Assembly: GCF_014649755.1 (NCBI RefSeq)
Contig: NZ_BMTQ01000003.1
Location: 434,001-498,000, forward strand
From: Streptomyces litmocidini
GTDB taxonomy: Bacteria > Actinomycetota > Actinomycetes > Streptomycetales > Streptomycetaceae
Direction: 5' to 3'
Length of the DNA: 64,000 bases
The notes under the pieces were generated by a model, which saw only the letters and a list, made by a program, of their open reading frames with translations, was not told the origin of the DNA and searched no databases. Shown piece after piece: positions 39,744 through 48,839 of the stretch. The position numbers and the translations under genes are program-made. The first letter of the stretch is position 1; every line of letters starts with the position of its first letter.

Positions 39744-41051
39744 TCAGACCTCGTTCCGGGCGAGGGCGAGGAGCCGGTCGAGGACGCGCGGCCCGCCGGC
39801 CCGCACCCCGTCGTGCTCGAACTCGTCGGTCACCCAGGTCCGCAGGCCGCGTACGGCGCGCGCGGTCTCCAGGGAGTGGGCGGTGTCGACGTACATGTCG
39901 TCGTGGTAGACGGCGGCCGCCACCGGGACCCGGTTGGCGGCGAGGCGCTCGGGGTCGTACAGCGACGGCCAGTCGGTGCGCGCGGCGAGCAGTTCGGCGG
40001 TCTCGCGGAGCGGGCGCAGGGCGGGGTCGGTGGTGAAGTGCCACGGATGGACGGTCTCTCCGGTGAAGAGCGGCGGCGCGCCCTCGGCGAGCGCCGCGCG
40101 GGCGTCGAACTCGGGGTGTTCGGCGCGGATCCGCTCGGCGGCCCAGTCGGTGGGGCCCCGGCCCTGGGCGTAGATGGCCTCGTGGAGCACGGCGTACAGC
40201 GGGTGTCCGGCGTACGAGAGGTGTGCCTGGACCTGCTCCAGGAAGGCGTCGGAGAGCGCGGGTCCGCCCGGTGTGGGCACGAAGGCGCCCTCCAGGAGCA
40301 GATGGAGCTGGTGGGTGCCCTCGCCGGAGCCGAGGAGGATGCCGAGGGACTGGAAGGCCTCGACGGTGAGGAGCCCGCCGCCGGGGAGGACGGTCTCCCG
40401 GTCGAGGAGGTGGGCGGCGATCGAGCGGGCCCGTTCGGCGTCCTGGGGGTAGCGGGCGAAATGGGCCTCGTTCTTCCGCCGGACGCGGGGGTACGCGGCG
40501 CGGTAGACCTCGTCGGCGGTGGCGTCGAGGGAGGGCAGGCCGCCGGTGACGAGGACGGTGTCCAGGCCCTCGGGGGCGGTGGAGAGGTAGTGGGTGGCGC
40601 AGAAGCCGCCGAAGCTCTGGCCGAGGACGGTCCAGGGGGCGCCGCCGGTGAGACGGCGCCGGATCAGCTCGCAGTCCTTGACGATGGAGTCGGCGCGGAA
40701 GTGGGCCAGGTAGTCCGCCTGCTCGGCCGGGCCGCCGCGCAGGGGCAGGGTCTGGCGGTTGGCGGGGGTGGAGCGGCCGGTGCCGCGCTGGTCGAGGAGG
40801 AGGACGCGGAACTCCTTCACGGCGCGGCCCAGCCAGGCCTGCGGGCCGATGAAGCGGCGGGCGCCGAAGCCGGGCCCGCCCTCCAGGTAGACCAGCCAGG
40901 GCAGCTTCTCGCGGCCGGATCCGGCGTGGCCGCTCGCGACGACCTCGCGGCCGAAGACCTCGATGCGCTCGCCGTCGGGGCGGGCGTGGTCGAGTGGGAC
41001 GGGGAAGCGGTGGTCCGTGAGGACGAGGCCCGGCTGGCGGTAGGTGGTCAA
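39744..41051 (-). CDS. S33-family alpha/beta-hydrolase (proline iminopeptidase-like)
   Basis: A 435-residue hydrolase of the prolyl aminopeptidase group: LVYLEGGPGFGARRF (E-G-G-P-G oxyanion loop), LLLDQRGTGRSTPANRQTLP, nucleophile elbow VLGQSFGGFC, and a late histidine in TDEFEHDGVRAGG. A long helical cap (about 190-330) is present as expected. Cytoplasmic, no signal. Probably cleaves an N-terminal proline or other small residue from peptides. Separated from nadE by a terminator. Confidence 0.88.
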   Translation of the reverse strand: MTTYRQPGLVLTDHRFPVPLDHARPDGERIEVFGREVVASGHAGSGREKLPWLVYLEGGPGFGARRFIGPQAWLGRAVKEFRVLLLDQRGTGRSTPANRQTLPLRGGPAEQADYLAHFRADSIVKDCELIRRRLTGGAPWTVLGQSFGGFCATHYLSTAPEGLDTVLVTGGLPSLDATADEVYRAAYPRVRRKNEAHFARYPQDAERARSIAAHLLDRETVLPGGGLLTVEAFQSLGILLGSGEGTHQLHLLLEGAFVPTPGGPALSDAFLEQVQAHLSYAGHPLYAVLHEAIYAQGRGPTDWAAERIRAEHPEFDARAALAEGAPPLFTGETVHPWHFTTDPALRPLRETAELLAARTDWPSLYDPERLAANRVPVAAAVYHDDMYVDTAHSLETARAVRGLRTWVTDEFEHDGVRAGGPRVLDRLLALARNEV

Positions 41052-41180
41052 CGCTGCTCCTGCTCCTGTTCGGTACGCCCCCGCGCGGACAGTGGATCAC
41101 ACCGCGGGGGCGTTCCGGAGCAGGCCTCACCTCTTTCCGGGACGGGCCCCTTGCCCGTCGTCGGCGCGGACGGAGGCCGC

Positions 41181-41222
41181 CGTCCGGGGACGGCCCGCCC
41201 GGGGACGGCCCGTCCCCGGACG
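41181..41222 (-). terminator. hairpin terminator downstream of nadE
   Basis: 41181-41193 pairs perfectly with 41210-41222 (13 bp, 16-nt loop), beginning 9 bp beyond the nadE stop. GGGGACGGCCCG also repeats inside the loop, allowing alternative pairings. Confidence 0.65.
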
Positions 41223-41230
41223 GAGGGCGC

Positions 41231-42061
41231 TCAGGGGGCGAGGGGCAGCTGCCGCTTGTGCTCGGTGAGCTCGTAGCGGCGGACGATCGTGGCGTGGACG
41301 GCCTCCGTGACCGGCTTGCCCTCCAGGAAGTCGTCGATGTCGTCGTAGGTGACGCCGAGCGCGTCCTCGTCGGCCTTGCCCGGGGCGAGGGTCTCCAGGT
41401 CGGCCGTGGGGGTCTTCCACACCAGCTCGGCGGGGGCGCCCAGTTCGTCGGCGACCGCGCGGACGCGCCGCTTGGTCAGACCGGTCAGCGGGACGACGTC
41501 GGCGGCGCCGTCGCCGAACTTGGTGAAGAAGCCCGAGACGGCCTCGGCGGCGTGGTCGGTGCCGACCACGAGGCCGTCGTGGGCGCCGGCGACCGCGTAC
41601 TGGGCGATCATCCGCTGCCGGGCCTTGATGTTGCCCTGCACGAAGTCCTGGTGGTGGGCGTCGCGGAAGGTCACCCCGCCGGCGAGGCAGGCCTCCAGGG
41701 CCGCGTCGCTGGCCGCCTTGACGTCCACGGTGAGGACCCGGTCGGCGCGGATGAAGCCGAGGGCGGTCTGCGCGTCGTGTTCGTCGGCCTGCACGCCGTA
41801 CGGCAGGCGCATCGCGTAGAAGGTGGCGTCGTGGCCGGCGGCGCGGGCCCGCTCCACGGCGAGCTGGCAGAGCCGGCCGGCGGTCGTGGAGTCGACGCCG
41901 CCGCTGATGCCGAGGACCAGGGAACGCAGCCCGGTGGAGGTGAGCCGCTCGGTGAGGAAGGCCACCCGGCGCTCGATCTCCGCCTTCGGGTCGAAGGCGT
42001 CGGCGACCTGGAGGTCCCGGGCGATCTGCTGCTGGAGGTCGGTGGACGCCGGGTCGGTCAC
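41231..42061 (-). CDS. nadE: ammonia-dependent NAD(+) synthetase
   Basis: A 276-residue NadE, the standard length of the ammonia-dependent enzyme, with no glutaminase domain. The PP-loop is [57 protein letters not shown] and [20 protein letters not shown] are family hallmarks. It catalyses the last step of NAD synthesis from deamido-NAD. I start it at GTG 42061 because GAGGAG lies 6 nt upstream; the frame runs open further upstream without a better start. Confidence 0.95.
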   Translation of the reverse strand: MTDPASTDLQQQIARDLQVADAFDPKAEIERRVAFLTERLTSTGLRSLVLGISGGVDSTTAGRLCQLAVERARAAGHDATFYAMRLPYGVQADEHDAQTALGFIRADRVLTVDVKAASDAALEACLAGGVTFRDAHHQDFVQGNIKARQRMIAQYAVAGAHDGLVVGTDHAAEAVSGFFTKFGDGAADVVPLTGLTKRRVRAVADELGAPAELVWKTPTADLETLAPGKADEDALGVTYDDIDDFLEGKPVTEAVHATIVRRYELTEHKRQLPLAP

Positions 42062-42126
42062 GGAAGTCTCCTCGTCAGGGTCGGTCGACGGTGTACCCGC
42101 TGGTACGGGGTGCACCGGAGTCGACT

Positions 42127-43302
42127 CTACGCGCCGGCCGCCGGGACCGTGGACGCGTCCCCGGCGGCCGGGGGCCGAGTTCCCGGGACGCACAGGACCT
42201 CGACCCGCTGGACGAGGTTGTTCGCGAAGCCTCCGCGGTTCCAGGGGGCGGTGAGCGGCTGGACGTTCCCCTCGGCGTCGGTGGCCCGCACGGTCAGGTG
42301 GCGCAGCCCCGGCGTCGCGTTCCAGGTGGCGCGCCAGGCGGACCAGGCCCAGGGGTGCGCGGGGTTCCGCTCGGTCTCGGCGTCGGTCCAGGCCGCGCCG
42401 CCGTCCTCACTGACCTCGACGCGGACGACCGGTCCGTGCCCGGACCAGGCACGGCCGGTGAGCGGCACGGGGCCGGGGCGCACGACGCGGGTGCGGGACA
42501 TGAAGTCGGGGAAGCCCGGCGGCACCATCAGGGCCCGGGGCGCGATGAGCGTGACGGGCGCCCCCGGCTCGTCCGCCTCCCGGCGCAGACGGTAGGCGAC
42601 GCTCTGCTGGAAGCCGGTGTACGGGGTGTCGGTGAGCGTGATGTCGTGGAGCCACTTCACGTGCGCCATGCCGTACCAGCCGGGGACGACGAGCCGGAGC
42701 GGGCTGCCGTGCTGCGGCGGCAGGGGCGCGCCGTTCATCGCGTACGCGACGAGGACGTCCCGGGCGGGATCGGCGGCGACCGCCAGGGGCAGGCCGCGGC
42801 GGTAGTCCTGCTCGACGCCCCGCTCGACCCCGTGGTCGGCGCCGGTGAACACCGCGTCGGCCGCGTCCTCCGCGATGCCCGCCTCGGCGAGGAGGGCGGC
42901 GAGCGGGACGCCGGTCCAGTCGGCGGTCCCGACGGCCTCGACCAGCCAGGGCTGGCTGACGGGGCGGGGCACGAGCCGGGCCCGGCCGTTCCCGGCGCAC
43001 TCCAGGGTGACCCGGCGGGTGACGGAGGGCCGGGCGCGGAGCGCCGCCAGGTCCAGGTCGAGCGGCCGCAGGACCCGGCCGCCGACCGTGAGCCGCCAGC
43101 CGTCCGCGTCGGTGGCGGGGATGTCGTAGTGCACGAGGACGTAGTGGAGTCCGGGCGGGGTGACGTCGTACCGCAGGGCTTCGAGGGGCAGCCCGTGGTT
43201 CCGGGCGGCGAGGGCGAGCTCCTGCGCGGTGACGCCCTCGTCGGGGCCGGCCACGCGGCCCGGTGCGCTGATGTCACCCAGACCGCTCGGGGATCCGTCC
43301 AT
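42127..43302 (-). CDS. sulfite-oxidase-family molybdopterin oxidoreductase (soluble)
   Basis: A 391-residue molybdoenzyme. The Mo-cofactor cysteine is in [55 protein letters not shown] and [13 protein letters not shown] belong to the cofactor domain; the C-terminal part is the Mo-co dimerisation domain ([40 protein letters not shown]). No signal peptide or membrane helix. Probably oxidises sulfite or an organic substrate. A second, membrane-anchored family member lies about 3 kb away. Confidence 0.9.
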   Translation of the reverse strand: MDGSPSGLGDISAPGRVAGPDEGVTAQELALAARNHGLPLEALRYDVTPPGLHYVLVHYDIPATDADGWRLTVGGRVLRPLDLDLAALRARPSVTRRVTLECAGNGRARLVPRPVSQPWLVEAVGTADWTGVPLAALLAEAGIAEDAADAVFTGADHGVERGVEQDYRRGLPLAVAADPARDVLVAYAMNGAPLPPQHGSPLRLVVPGWYGMAHVKWLHDITLTDTPYTGFQQSVAYRLRREADEPGAPVTLIAPRALMVPPGFPDFMSRTRVVRPGPVPLTGRAWSGHGPVVRVEVSEDGGAAWTDAETERNPAHPWAWSAWRATWNATPGLRHLTVRATDAEGNVQPLTAPWNRGGFANNLVQRVEVLCVPGTRPPAAGDASTVPAAGA

Positions 43303-43383
43303 GCCCTCATGGTGCGCCCCGGCCGGGGGCCCGGCACGTCGGCCGGGGACGGGCCGGCCGGTCCCGCCGGGCCGGGGCGCGGG

Positions 43384-43419
43384 CCGCTTCGGGGGCCGGG
43401 GCCCCGGCCCCCGAAGCGG
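43384..43419. repeat. 36-bp perfect palindrome
   Basis: 43384-43401 is the exact complement of 43402-43419, so there is no spacer. It lies in the 316-bp GC-rich gap between the STAND-ATPase gene and the molybdoenzyme gene (both minus strand). Most simply a terminator for the upstream gene, but such a long spacer-free palindrome is unusual. The rest of the gap is GC-rich simple sequence with no supportable gene. Confidence 0.6.
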
Positions 43420-43550
43420 AAGGCCTCCCGGGGCCATCGGGCACCTCGGCGGGGGCACCCCCGCGGGCCCTGGCCGGAGCCTCGGCGCGGGCCCGGCCCC
43501 TTCGCGCGGGCGGTTCCCCCGGCCCTGGCCGGGGGCTCGGGGCGGCCCCG

Positions 43551-43640
43551 CCCCCTCAGCCCTGTCGGGGAGCGCGCGGCCCGCGTGCCGGGCGAGGTGC
43601 AGGAGCAGGTGCGCCCCCTCAGTCCTGTCGGGGAGCGCGC
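43551..43640. repeat. 27-bp direct repeat covering a gene's 3' end
   Basis: CCCCCTCAG(C/T)CCTGTCGGGG plus AGCGCGC occurs at 43551-43577 and 43614-43640 with one mismatch, 63 bp apart. The second copy contains the stop codon and last codons of the STAND-ATPase gene, so the first is a duplication of that gene's tail. Confidence 0.7.
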
Positions 43641-45745
43641 AGGGCACGGTCGAGGCCGGCCTGCGGGGGGCCCGTGAGGGCGCGGACGAAGATCTCCTCG
43701 TAGGCGGGGTCGCCGATCGTCGCGCGGGCGGTGTCCGCGTACTTCTCGCTCAGGGCCCGCAGGCCGGGCAGGCCGCGCCGGGGCTGGCCGGTGGAGCGCC
43801 AGTACGCCTCGCCCGTGCCGCTCACGTCGGCGGCGCGCTCGCCGTCCCCGGCCGCCGCGAGGGCGGTGGCGAGGACGTCGAGGCCGAGGGCGACGCCGAG
43901 GCTGGCACCGAGGCCGCGGGTGCCTTCGAGCATGGCGCGGGCGTGGTCGGCGGCGGCCGCCGGGTCGCCCTCCAGGAGGCCGGTGAGGGCGAGCTGGTAC
44001 TCGAGGGCCGTGCGGACCCAGTGCTCGTCGAGCTCCTCGCACCGGGCGCGCAGCCGGAGCGCCCGCTCCCGGGCCTCGGCGAGGCGGCCGAGGCCGGTGA
44101 GGGCGAAGACCCGTACGAGCCGGCAGCGGAGCCGGGCGGCGGAGTCGGCGGGCCCGCCCCGGGCGGCGTCGAGGACGTGGCCCACGACGACGTGCGCGGC
44201 CATCGGCCGGCCGGTGGTCAGGGCGATGAGCCCGGCGAGGGCGGCGGCGTCGAGGGTGAGGTCGCCGGGCCGGTCGCGGCCGCCGGACCGGTCGCGGCCG
44301 CCGGACCGGTCGCGGTCGCCGCGGGGGTCTCCCCCGTGCGGCGAGGGCTCGACGTGCTCCGTGTACCTGGCCTCCCGGGCGCAGCGCTCGCTCACCTCCT
44401 GCGCGGCGCCGGACTCGCCCTGCAGGACCAGGGTGACGCCGAGGGCCCACAGGGCGCGGGCCCGGGCGCGGCCCCGGGACCCGCTGAGGAGCAGGGCCCG
44501 TTCGAGGCCGTCGCGGGCCTCGTGGAGGCGGCCCCGGCAGGACCAGGCGAAGGCGACGGAGCCGACGAGGTCGAGGGCGGCGTCGGGGTCGGTGCGCAGC
44601 AGCCGGTCCAGGGCGGTGCGCAGGTCGGTGTGGTGCGCGTCGACGGTCCGGTACCAGCGGAGCTGGCGGGCGCCGTGCCAAGCGGTCTCGGCCCGGCGGG
44701 CCAGGCCCAGGAAGTGGGCGGCGTGCCGTTCGGCGACCGTCGCGGTCTCGCCGGTGCGGTCCAGCCAGGTCGCCCCGTACGCGCGGAGGGTGTCGAGCAT
44801 CCGGAGTCCGCCGGCGGCGTCCGGCGGGCGGACCACGGAGGAACGGACGAGTCCGTCGAGCGCGCCGGGCAGCGTGGTGCGGTCCAGGGGACCGCCGGCG
44901 CAGACGGCGGTCGCGGAGGCGAGGTCGAAGGGGCCGCGGAAGACGGAGAGCCGGGCCCAGAGGAGGCGTTCGAGGGGGGTGCTCAGCTCGTGGCTCCAGC
45001 CGATGGCGGCGCGCAGGGTCTGGTGGCGGCTCGGCCAGACCCGCTCGGTGTGGGCGAGCAGGTCGAAGCGGGCGCCCGGCGGGGCGTCGAGGCGGGTGCC
45101 GAGCTGGTCGCGGACGGCTTCGGCGCCCTGGAGGCGGATCTGCGCGGCGGCCAGTTCCAGGGCGAGCGGGATGCCTTCCAGGCGTACGCAGATCTCGCCG
45201 GCGGGTCCGGCGGCGGGGAGGTCCTCGCCGGCGGCCCGGCGGAGGAGTTCCAGGGCGTCGGGTCCGGCGGGCGGCAGCGGGTCGAGGGCGACGACCCGCT
45301 CCCCCCGGACGCCGAGGGGGCGGCGGCTGGTGGCGAGGACGGTGAGTCCGGGGGCGGCGGCGAGGAGTTCGGTGACGAGTCGGGCGCAGGGTTCGGCGAG
45401 GTGCTCGCAGGAGTCGAGGACGAGGAGCAGCCGGGCGTCGGCGAGGCGTCGGCAGAGGCCGGTGGTGGACATGCCGGGGGTGTGGTCGGCGAGGTCGACG
45501 GAGTCGGCGACGAGCGGGACGAGGAGCCGGTCGCCGTCGAGCTGGGAGAGGTCGGTCCACCAGGCGCCGTCCGGGTGGCCGTCGGCGGCGCGGTGCGCGG
45601 CGCGCAGCGCGAGCCGGGTCTTGCCGACTCCCCCGACGCCGGTCACGGTGACGAGTCGGTGGTCCGCCAACGCGGCGGACACGCCCTCCAGTTCCGTGCG
45701 GCGTCCCACGAAACCGGGGTTCTCGTCCGGCAGATGTCCACGCAC
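43619..45745 (-). CDS. STAND (AfsR/NB-ARC-like) ATPase regulator without DNA-binding domain
   Basis: A 708-residue signal-transduction ATPase: FVGRRTELEGVSAALADHRL, P-loop VTVTGVGGVGKTRLALRAAH, Walker B-like ARLLLVLDSCEHLAEPCARL, then LATSRRPLGVRGERVVALDP and helical repeats (TPR-like) to the end. In related streptomycete regulators a SARP or LuxR domain is attached; none is seen here, so it may act as a sensor or partner. DRSGG is repeated in tandem near the middle. I place the start at GTG 45745 (GGGAG upstream; typical R-G-H-L-P opening); ATG 45763 is the longer option. Confidence 0.82.
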   Translation of the reverse strand: MRGHLPDENPGFVGRRTELEGVSAALADHRLVTVTGVGGVGKTRLALRAAHRAADGHPDGAWWTDLSQLDGDRLLVPLVADSVDLADHTPGMSTTGLCRRLADARLLLVLDSCEHLAEPCARLVTELLAAAPGLTVLATSRRPLGVRGERVVALDPLPPAGPDALELLRRAAGEDLPAAGPAGEICVRLEGIPLALELAAAQIRLQGAEAVRDQLGTRLDAPPGARFDLLAHTERVWPSRHQTLRAAIGWSHELSTPLERLLWARLSVFRGPFDLASATAVCAGGPLDRTTLPGALDGLVRSSVVRPPDAAGGLRMLDTLRAYGATWLDRTGETATVAERHAAHFLGLARRAETAWHGARQLRWYRTVDAHHTDLRTALDRLLRTDPDAALDLVGSVAFAWSCRGRLHEARDGLERALLLSGSRGRARARALWALGVTLVLQGESGAAQEVSERCAREARYTEHVEPSPHGGDPRGDRDRSGGRDRSGGRDRPGDLTLDAAALAGLIALTTGRPMAAHVVVGHVLDAARGGPADSAARLRCRLVRVFALTGLGRLAEARERALRLRARCEELDEHWVRTALEYQLALTGLLEGDPAAAADHARAMLEGTRGLGASLGVALGLDVLATALAAAGDGERAADVSGTGEAYWRSTGQPRRGLPGLRALSEKYADTARATIGDPAYEEIFVRALTGPPQAGLDRALRAPRQD

Positions 45746-45894
45746 GGGAGCAGTCTCCCTCATGCGCGCCGCGAACGGGCCGGTGGAACCGGTTCGTTAC
45801 GCCGCCGGTCTCCGCTCCGGAGCGGAGAATCGTTTGACCCGGACCCGGGGCGGGACCGCACCGTGCGGGGCGCCACGGGTGGTGGCGCCGGTGT

Positions 45895-46158
45895 TCCGGG
45901 GAGGCGGCGGTACCGGGGGGAGAACGGCAGGGCCGAGTGCGTCCCGACCGACCGGGAGCCCGGTCCCTCCCTGGAGGTACGGGACCTGGGCGCGGTCCGC
46001 CTCGGCGGCCCCTCCCCGGACGCCCTGGTGCGCGCCGGGCACGTCCGGGCCCACCGGCCGCGCGCGCCGACGCCCTGTTCCCCGGCGAACGCTCCCCGCA
46101 CCGCCTGCACCGGTTCCGAGCGCGCGACGGCGCCGGGATCACCCTCCTCCGACCGTGA
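45895..46158 (+). pseudogene. C-terminal remnant of an Eis-type N-acetyltransferase
   Basis: In the 375-bp gap between two minus-strand genes the plus strand encodes the C-terminal signature of Eis-like acetyltransferases: YRGENGRAECVPTDREPG and SLEVRDLGAVRLGGPSPDAL in one frame, then, after a frame change near 46062, ADALFPGERSPHRLHRFRAR to a stop at 46158. The N-terminal acetyltransferase domain is absent, so this is a broken gene tail. It overlaps the 3' end of the membrane molybdoenzyme gene by 20 bp. Confidence 0.7.
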
Positions 46159-47743
46159 CGACGACCGAGTGCCATCCCTGTGCCCCGTCGGGCACGGTGT
46201 CGGTGCGGCGTTCCGGCTGGGTGGCGCCGGTGCCGTCGGTGGCGCGGACGGTGAGGGTGTGGCGGCCGGGGGCGGCGGCCCAGGGGTGGACCCACTGGCG
46301 CCAGGTGTCGGCGCCGTCCTCGGCCGCGAGCCGGGCGTCCTGCCAGGGGCCGTCGTCGATCCGCACCTGGACCCGGCGGATGCCCCGGTGCTGGGCCCAG
46401 GCGACCCCGGCGACCATGACGGTGCCGGCGGCGGGGCGGGCGCCGGCGCGCGGGGTGTCGATGCGGGACTGCGTCTTGACGGGGGCCTGCGCCGCCCAGC
46501 CGCGCGGGACCCAGTAGGCGTCGTACGCGTCGAAGGTGGTGAGTTCGATCGTCTCGATCCACTTGCAGGCGGAGACGTAGCCGTACAGGCCGGGGACGAC
46601 CATGCGGACGGGGAAGCCGTGGGCGAAGGGCAGGGGTTCGCCGTTCATCCCGAAGGCGAGGAGGGCGTCGCGGCCGTCCATGACGGCTTCGACGGGGGTG
46701 CCGATGGTCATGCCGTCGACGGAGCGGGCGACCAGCTGGTCGGCGGGGCCGCCCTCGGAGGGCGGGCGGACGCCGGCCTCGCGGAGCAGGGGTGCGAGGG
46801 GGACGCCGAGCCAGCGGGCGTTGCCGACGAGCGGACCGCCGACCTCGTTGGAGACGCAGCACAGGGTGATGTCCCGCTCCACCGTCGGCCGGGCCATGAG
46901 TTCCCGCAGGGTGAGGGTGCGTTCCTCGCGGACGCCGAGGCCGTGGAGGCGCAGCCGCCAGTGGTCGGCGTCGACTCGGGGGACGATGAGCGCGGTGTCG
47001 ACGCGGTAGAAGTCCCGGTTCGGGGTGACGAACGGGCTGATGCCGGGGACGGCGAGCCGCGCTCCGGCGGGCACGGCCGGTGCGGGGGAAGCGGGCCGGG
47101 GCAGGCGCAGGGCGTCGCGGGAGGCGGCGGCGTTCTCCTGTACGGGGCTGCCGACCGCGCGGCCGAGTGCGGCGGCGCCGGTCGCGGCGAGGCCGGTGGA
47201 GGCGGCGACGATCAGGAAGCCACGCCGGTCGGCCCGGGAGGTTCCGGACTGCGCGGTTCCGGGGCGGGGGGTGAGGAGCCGGCCGGTCAGGACGTACAGG
47301 AGGAGCGCGCCGGCCGCGGCTCCGACGAGGGAGGGCACGGCGTCCACGGCGGACTCGGAGTCGGGGCGGGTGACGGCGGCGAGGGCCCCGAGGACGCCGA
47401 AGGCGGCGACGGCCGCCGTGCCGAGCGGGCGGTGGCGCAGGGCGAGCAGCCCGACCGCGAGGGCGAGGAGGGCGAGGAGGAGCAGGATGCCGAGCTGGAG
47501 GACGGTCTTGTCGTTCTCGCCGAAGGCACGGATCGCCCATTCCTTGAGGACCGCCGGGGTCCGGTCGACGACGGCGCCGCCGACGGCGGGCACGGGACCC
47601 GCCTCGGGGCGTACCCGGCGGGCGACGAGGTCCGCGACGGCCAGGGAGACGTACGCCGAGACCAGGCCGCCGAGCGCGGCGAGGAGGCGGTCGGTGCGGG
47701 TGGGTTCGTGGTGCGGCTCGCGCGGGTTCCGGGTGGCTTCCAT
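46139..47743 (-). CDS. membrane-anchored sulfite-oxidase-family molybdopterin oxidoreductase
   Basis: A 534-residue protein whose first about 190 residues hold several membrane helices (LLAALGGLVSAYVSLAVADL, VLQLGILLLLALLALAVGLL, LGTAAVAAFGVLGALAAV, LVGAAAGALLLYVL). An arginine pair plus a further helix (RRGFLIVAASTGLAATGAAA) and the Mo-cofactor domain follow (NRDFYRVDTALIVPRVDADH, cofactor Cys in DITLCCVSNEVGG, LLAFGMNGEPLPFAHGFPVR, LYGYVSACKWIETIEL), ending in the dimerisation domain. Catalytic part probably outside the membrane. ATG 47743 is the best start though no strong ribosome site is seen. Confidence 0.9.
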   Translation of the reverse strand: MEATRNPREPHHEPTRTDRLLAALGGLVSAYVSLAVADLVARRVRPEAGPVPAVGGAVVDRTPAVLKEWAIRAFGENDKTVLQLGILLLLALLALAVGLLALRHRPLGTAAVAAFGVLGALAAVTRPDSESAVDAVPSLVGAAAGALLLYVLTGRLLTPRPGTAQSGTSRADRRGFLIVAASTGLAATGAAALGRAVGSPVQENAAASRDALRLPRPASPAPAVPAGARLAVPGISPFVTPNRDFYRVDTALIVPRVDADHWRLRLHGLGVREERTLTLRELMARPTVERDITLCCVSNEVGGPLVGNARWLGVPLAPLLREAGVRPPSEGGPADQLVARSVDGMTIGTPVEAVMDGRDALLAFGMNGEPLPFAHGFPVRMVVPGLYGYVSACKWIETIELTTFDAYDAYWVPRGWAAQAPVKTQSRIDTPRAGARPAAGTVMVAGVAWAQHRGIRRVQVRIDDGPWQDARLAAEDGADTWRQWVHPWAAAPGRHTLTVRATDGTGATQPERRTDTVPDGAQGWHSVVVTVGGG

Positions 47744-47936
47744 GGTGGGTGTTTCGGCATGCCGGGCCGTGCGGATGGGCCGCGTCACCCGTACGGCCCC
47801 GGCACGCGTCCCGGGGCTCGCCCGGCCGGGCCCCTGGGCACGCCGGGAGCGCCCGCCCGGCCGGGCCCCGGGACGTACCGGGAGCGCCGGCCCGGCGGGC
47901 CCCGGCACCCGTCCCGGTGTTCGCCCTGTCGGGGTC
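47744..47936. repeat. GC-rich intergenic region with degenerate repeats
   Basis: The gap between gluD's stop and the membrane molybdoenzyme start contains imperfect tandem copies of GCCCGGCCGGGCCCC (about 47829 and 47862) and CCGGGAGCGCC (about 47849 and 47885). They can pair with each other as strong hairpins. Probably the terminator region of the glutamate transporter operon; no gene seen. Confidence 0.4.
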
Positions 47937-48839
47937 TCAGCGCGTGTCCGGGTGCTCGCCCGGCGTGGCCAGTTCCTCCACCGCCTCGGCCCCGACGACC
48001 GCGCCGGTGGACTTCTTGCCGCGGCGCAGCCGGCGTTCGAGCCGGGAGGCGAAGGTGGTGAGCGCGAAGTTGAGGACGATGAAGATCACGGCGACGACGG
48101 TGAAGCAGGCGATCGTGTTGGCTCCGTAGTTGGCGCTCATCGGACGGACGGAGGCGAGGAGTTCGGAGAAGCCGAGCATCGCGCCGCCGAGGGCGGTGTC
48201 CTTGACGATGACGACGAGCTGGCTGACCAGGGCGGGCAGCATGGCGGTGACGGCCTGCGGCAGGAGGACGTGGACCATGGTCTGGCCCTTGCGCATGCCG
48301 ATGGCCTTGGCGGCGTCGGTCTGGCCGGCGGGCAGGGCGAGGATGCCGGCGCGGACGACCTCGGCGAGCACGGAGGCGTTGTAGAGGACGAGGCCGGTGA
48401 CGACGGCGTACAGGGGGCGGGTGTCCGGGCTGATGTCGGTGAACTCGGAGTAGGCGGCGTTCGCGAAGAGCATCAGGATCAGGACGGGGATGGCCCGGAA
48501 GAACTCGACGACGGTGCCGGCCACGGCGCGGACGGACCGGTGGTCGGAGAGCCGGAGGATGCCGAGGAACGCGCCCAGGGGCAGGGCGATGACCATGGCG
48601 AGCGCGGCGGCGATCACGGTGTTCTTCAGGGCGGGCAGGATGTACGTCTCCCAGACGCGGGCGTCGGTGAAGAAGGGCGCCCACTTGGACCATTCGAGCT
48701 GGTTCTTGTCGGCGAGGCTCGTCACGACCCACCACACCACGGCGGCGAGGACGAGCACGAACAGCAGGCTCCAGGCGAGGTTGCGCCGGTGGGCGCGCGG
48801 GCCGGGGACGTCGTAGAGGACGGTGGGCTTGTCCTTCAC
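47937..48839 (-). CDS. gluD: glutamate ABC transporter permease GluD
   Basis: A 300-residue HisM-type permease: YILPALKNTVIAAALAMVIA, AVAGTVVEFFRAIPVLILML, TGLVLYNASVLAEVVRAGIL and the EAA loop PAGQTDAAKAIGMRKGQTMV. A charged C-terminal tail follows (RRGKKSTGAVVGAEAVEELA). Its start overlaps the gluC stop by 4 bp. One of two channel subunits of the glutamate importer. Confidence 0.92.
   Translation of the reverse strand: MKDKPTVLYDVPGPRAHRRNLAWSLLFVLVLAAVVWWVVTSLADKNQLEWSKWAPFFTDARVWETYILPALKNTVIAAALAMVIALPLGAFLGILRLSDHRSVRAVAGTVVEFFRAIPVLILMLFANAAYSEFTDISPDTRPLYAVVTGLVLYNASVLAEVVRAGILALPAGQTDAAKAIGMRKGQTMVHVLLPQAVTAMLPALVSQLVVIVKDTALGGAMLGFSELLASVRPMSANYGANTIACFTVVAVIFIVLNFALTTFASRLERRLRRGKKSTGAVVGAEAVEELATPGEHPDTR

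Noticed and set aside
45797..46054. Minus-strand 85-codon frame in the gap before the STAND gene
   Set aside because: Low-complexity composition, and the plus strand there encodes the recognisable Eis remnant.
42735..47540. Very long open frames (over 1000 codons) antisense or out of frame to the molybdoenzyme, STAND and LuxR genes
   Set aside because: Their translations are Arg/Pro/Gly-rich low-complexity shadows typical of high-GC DNA; the real genes lie in the other frames.
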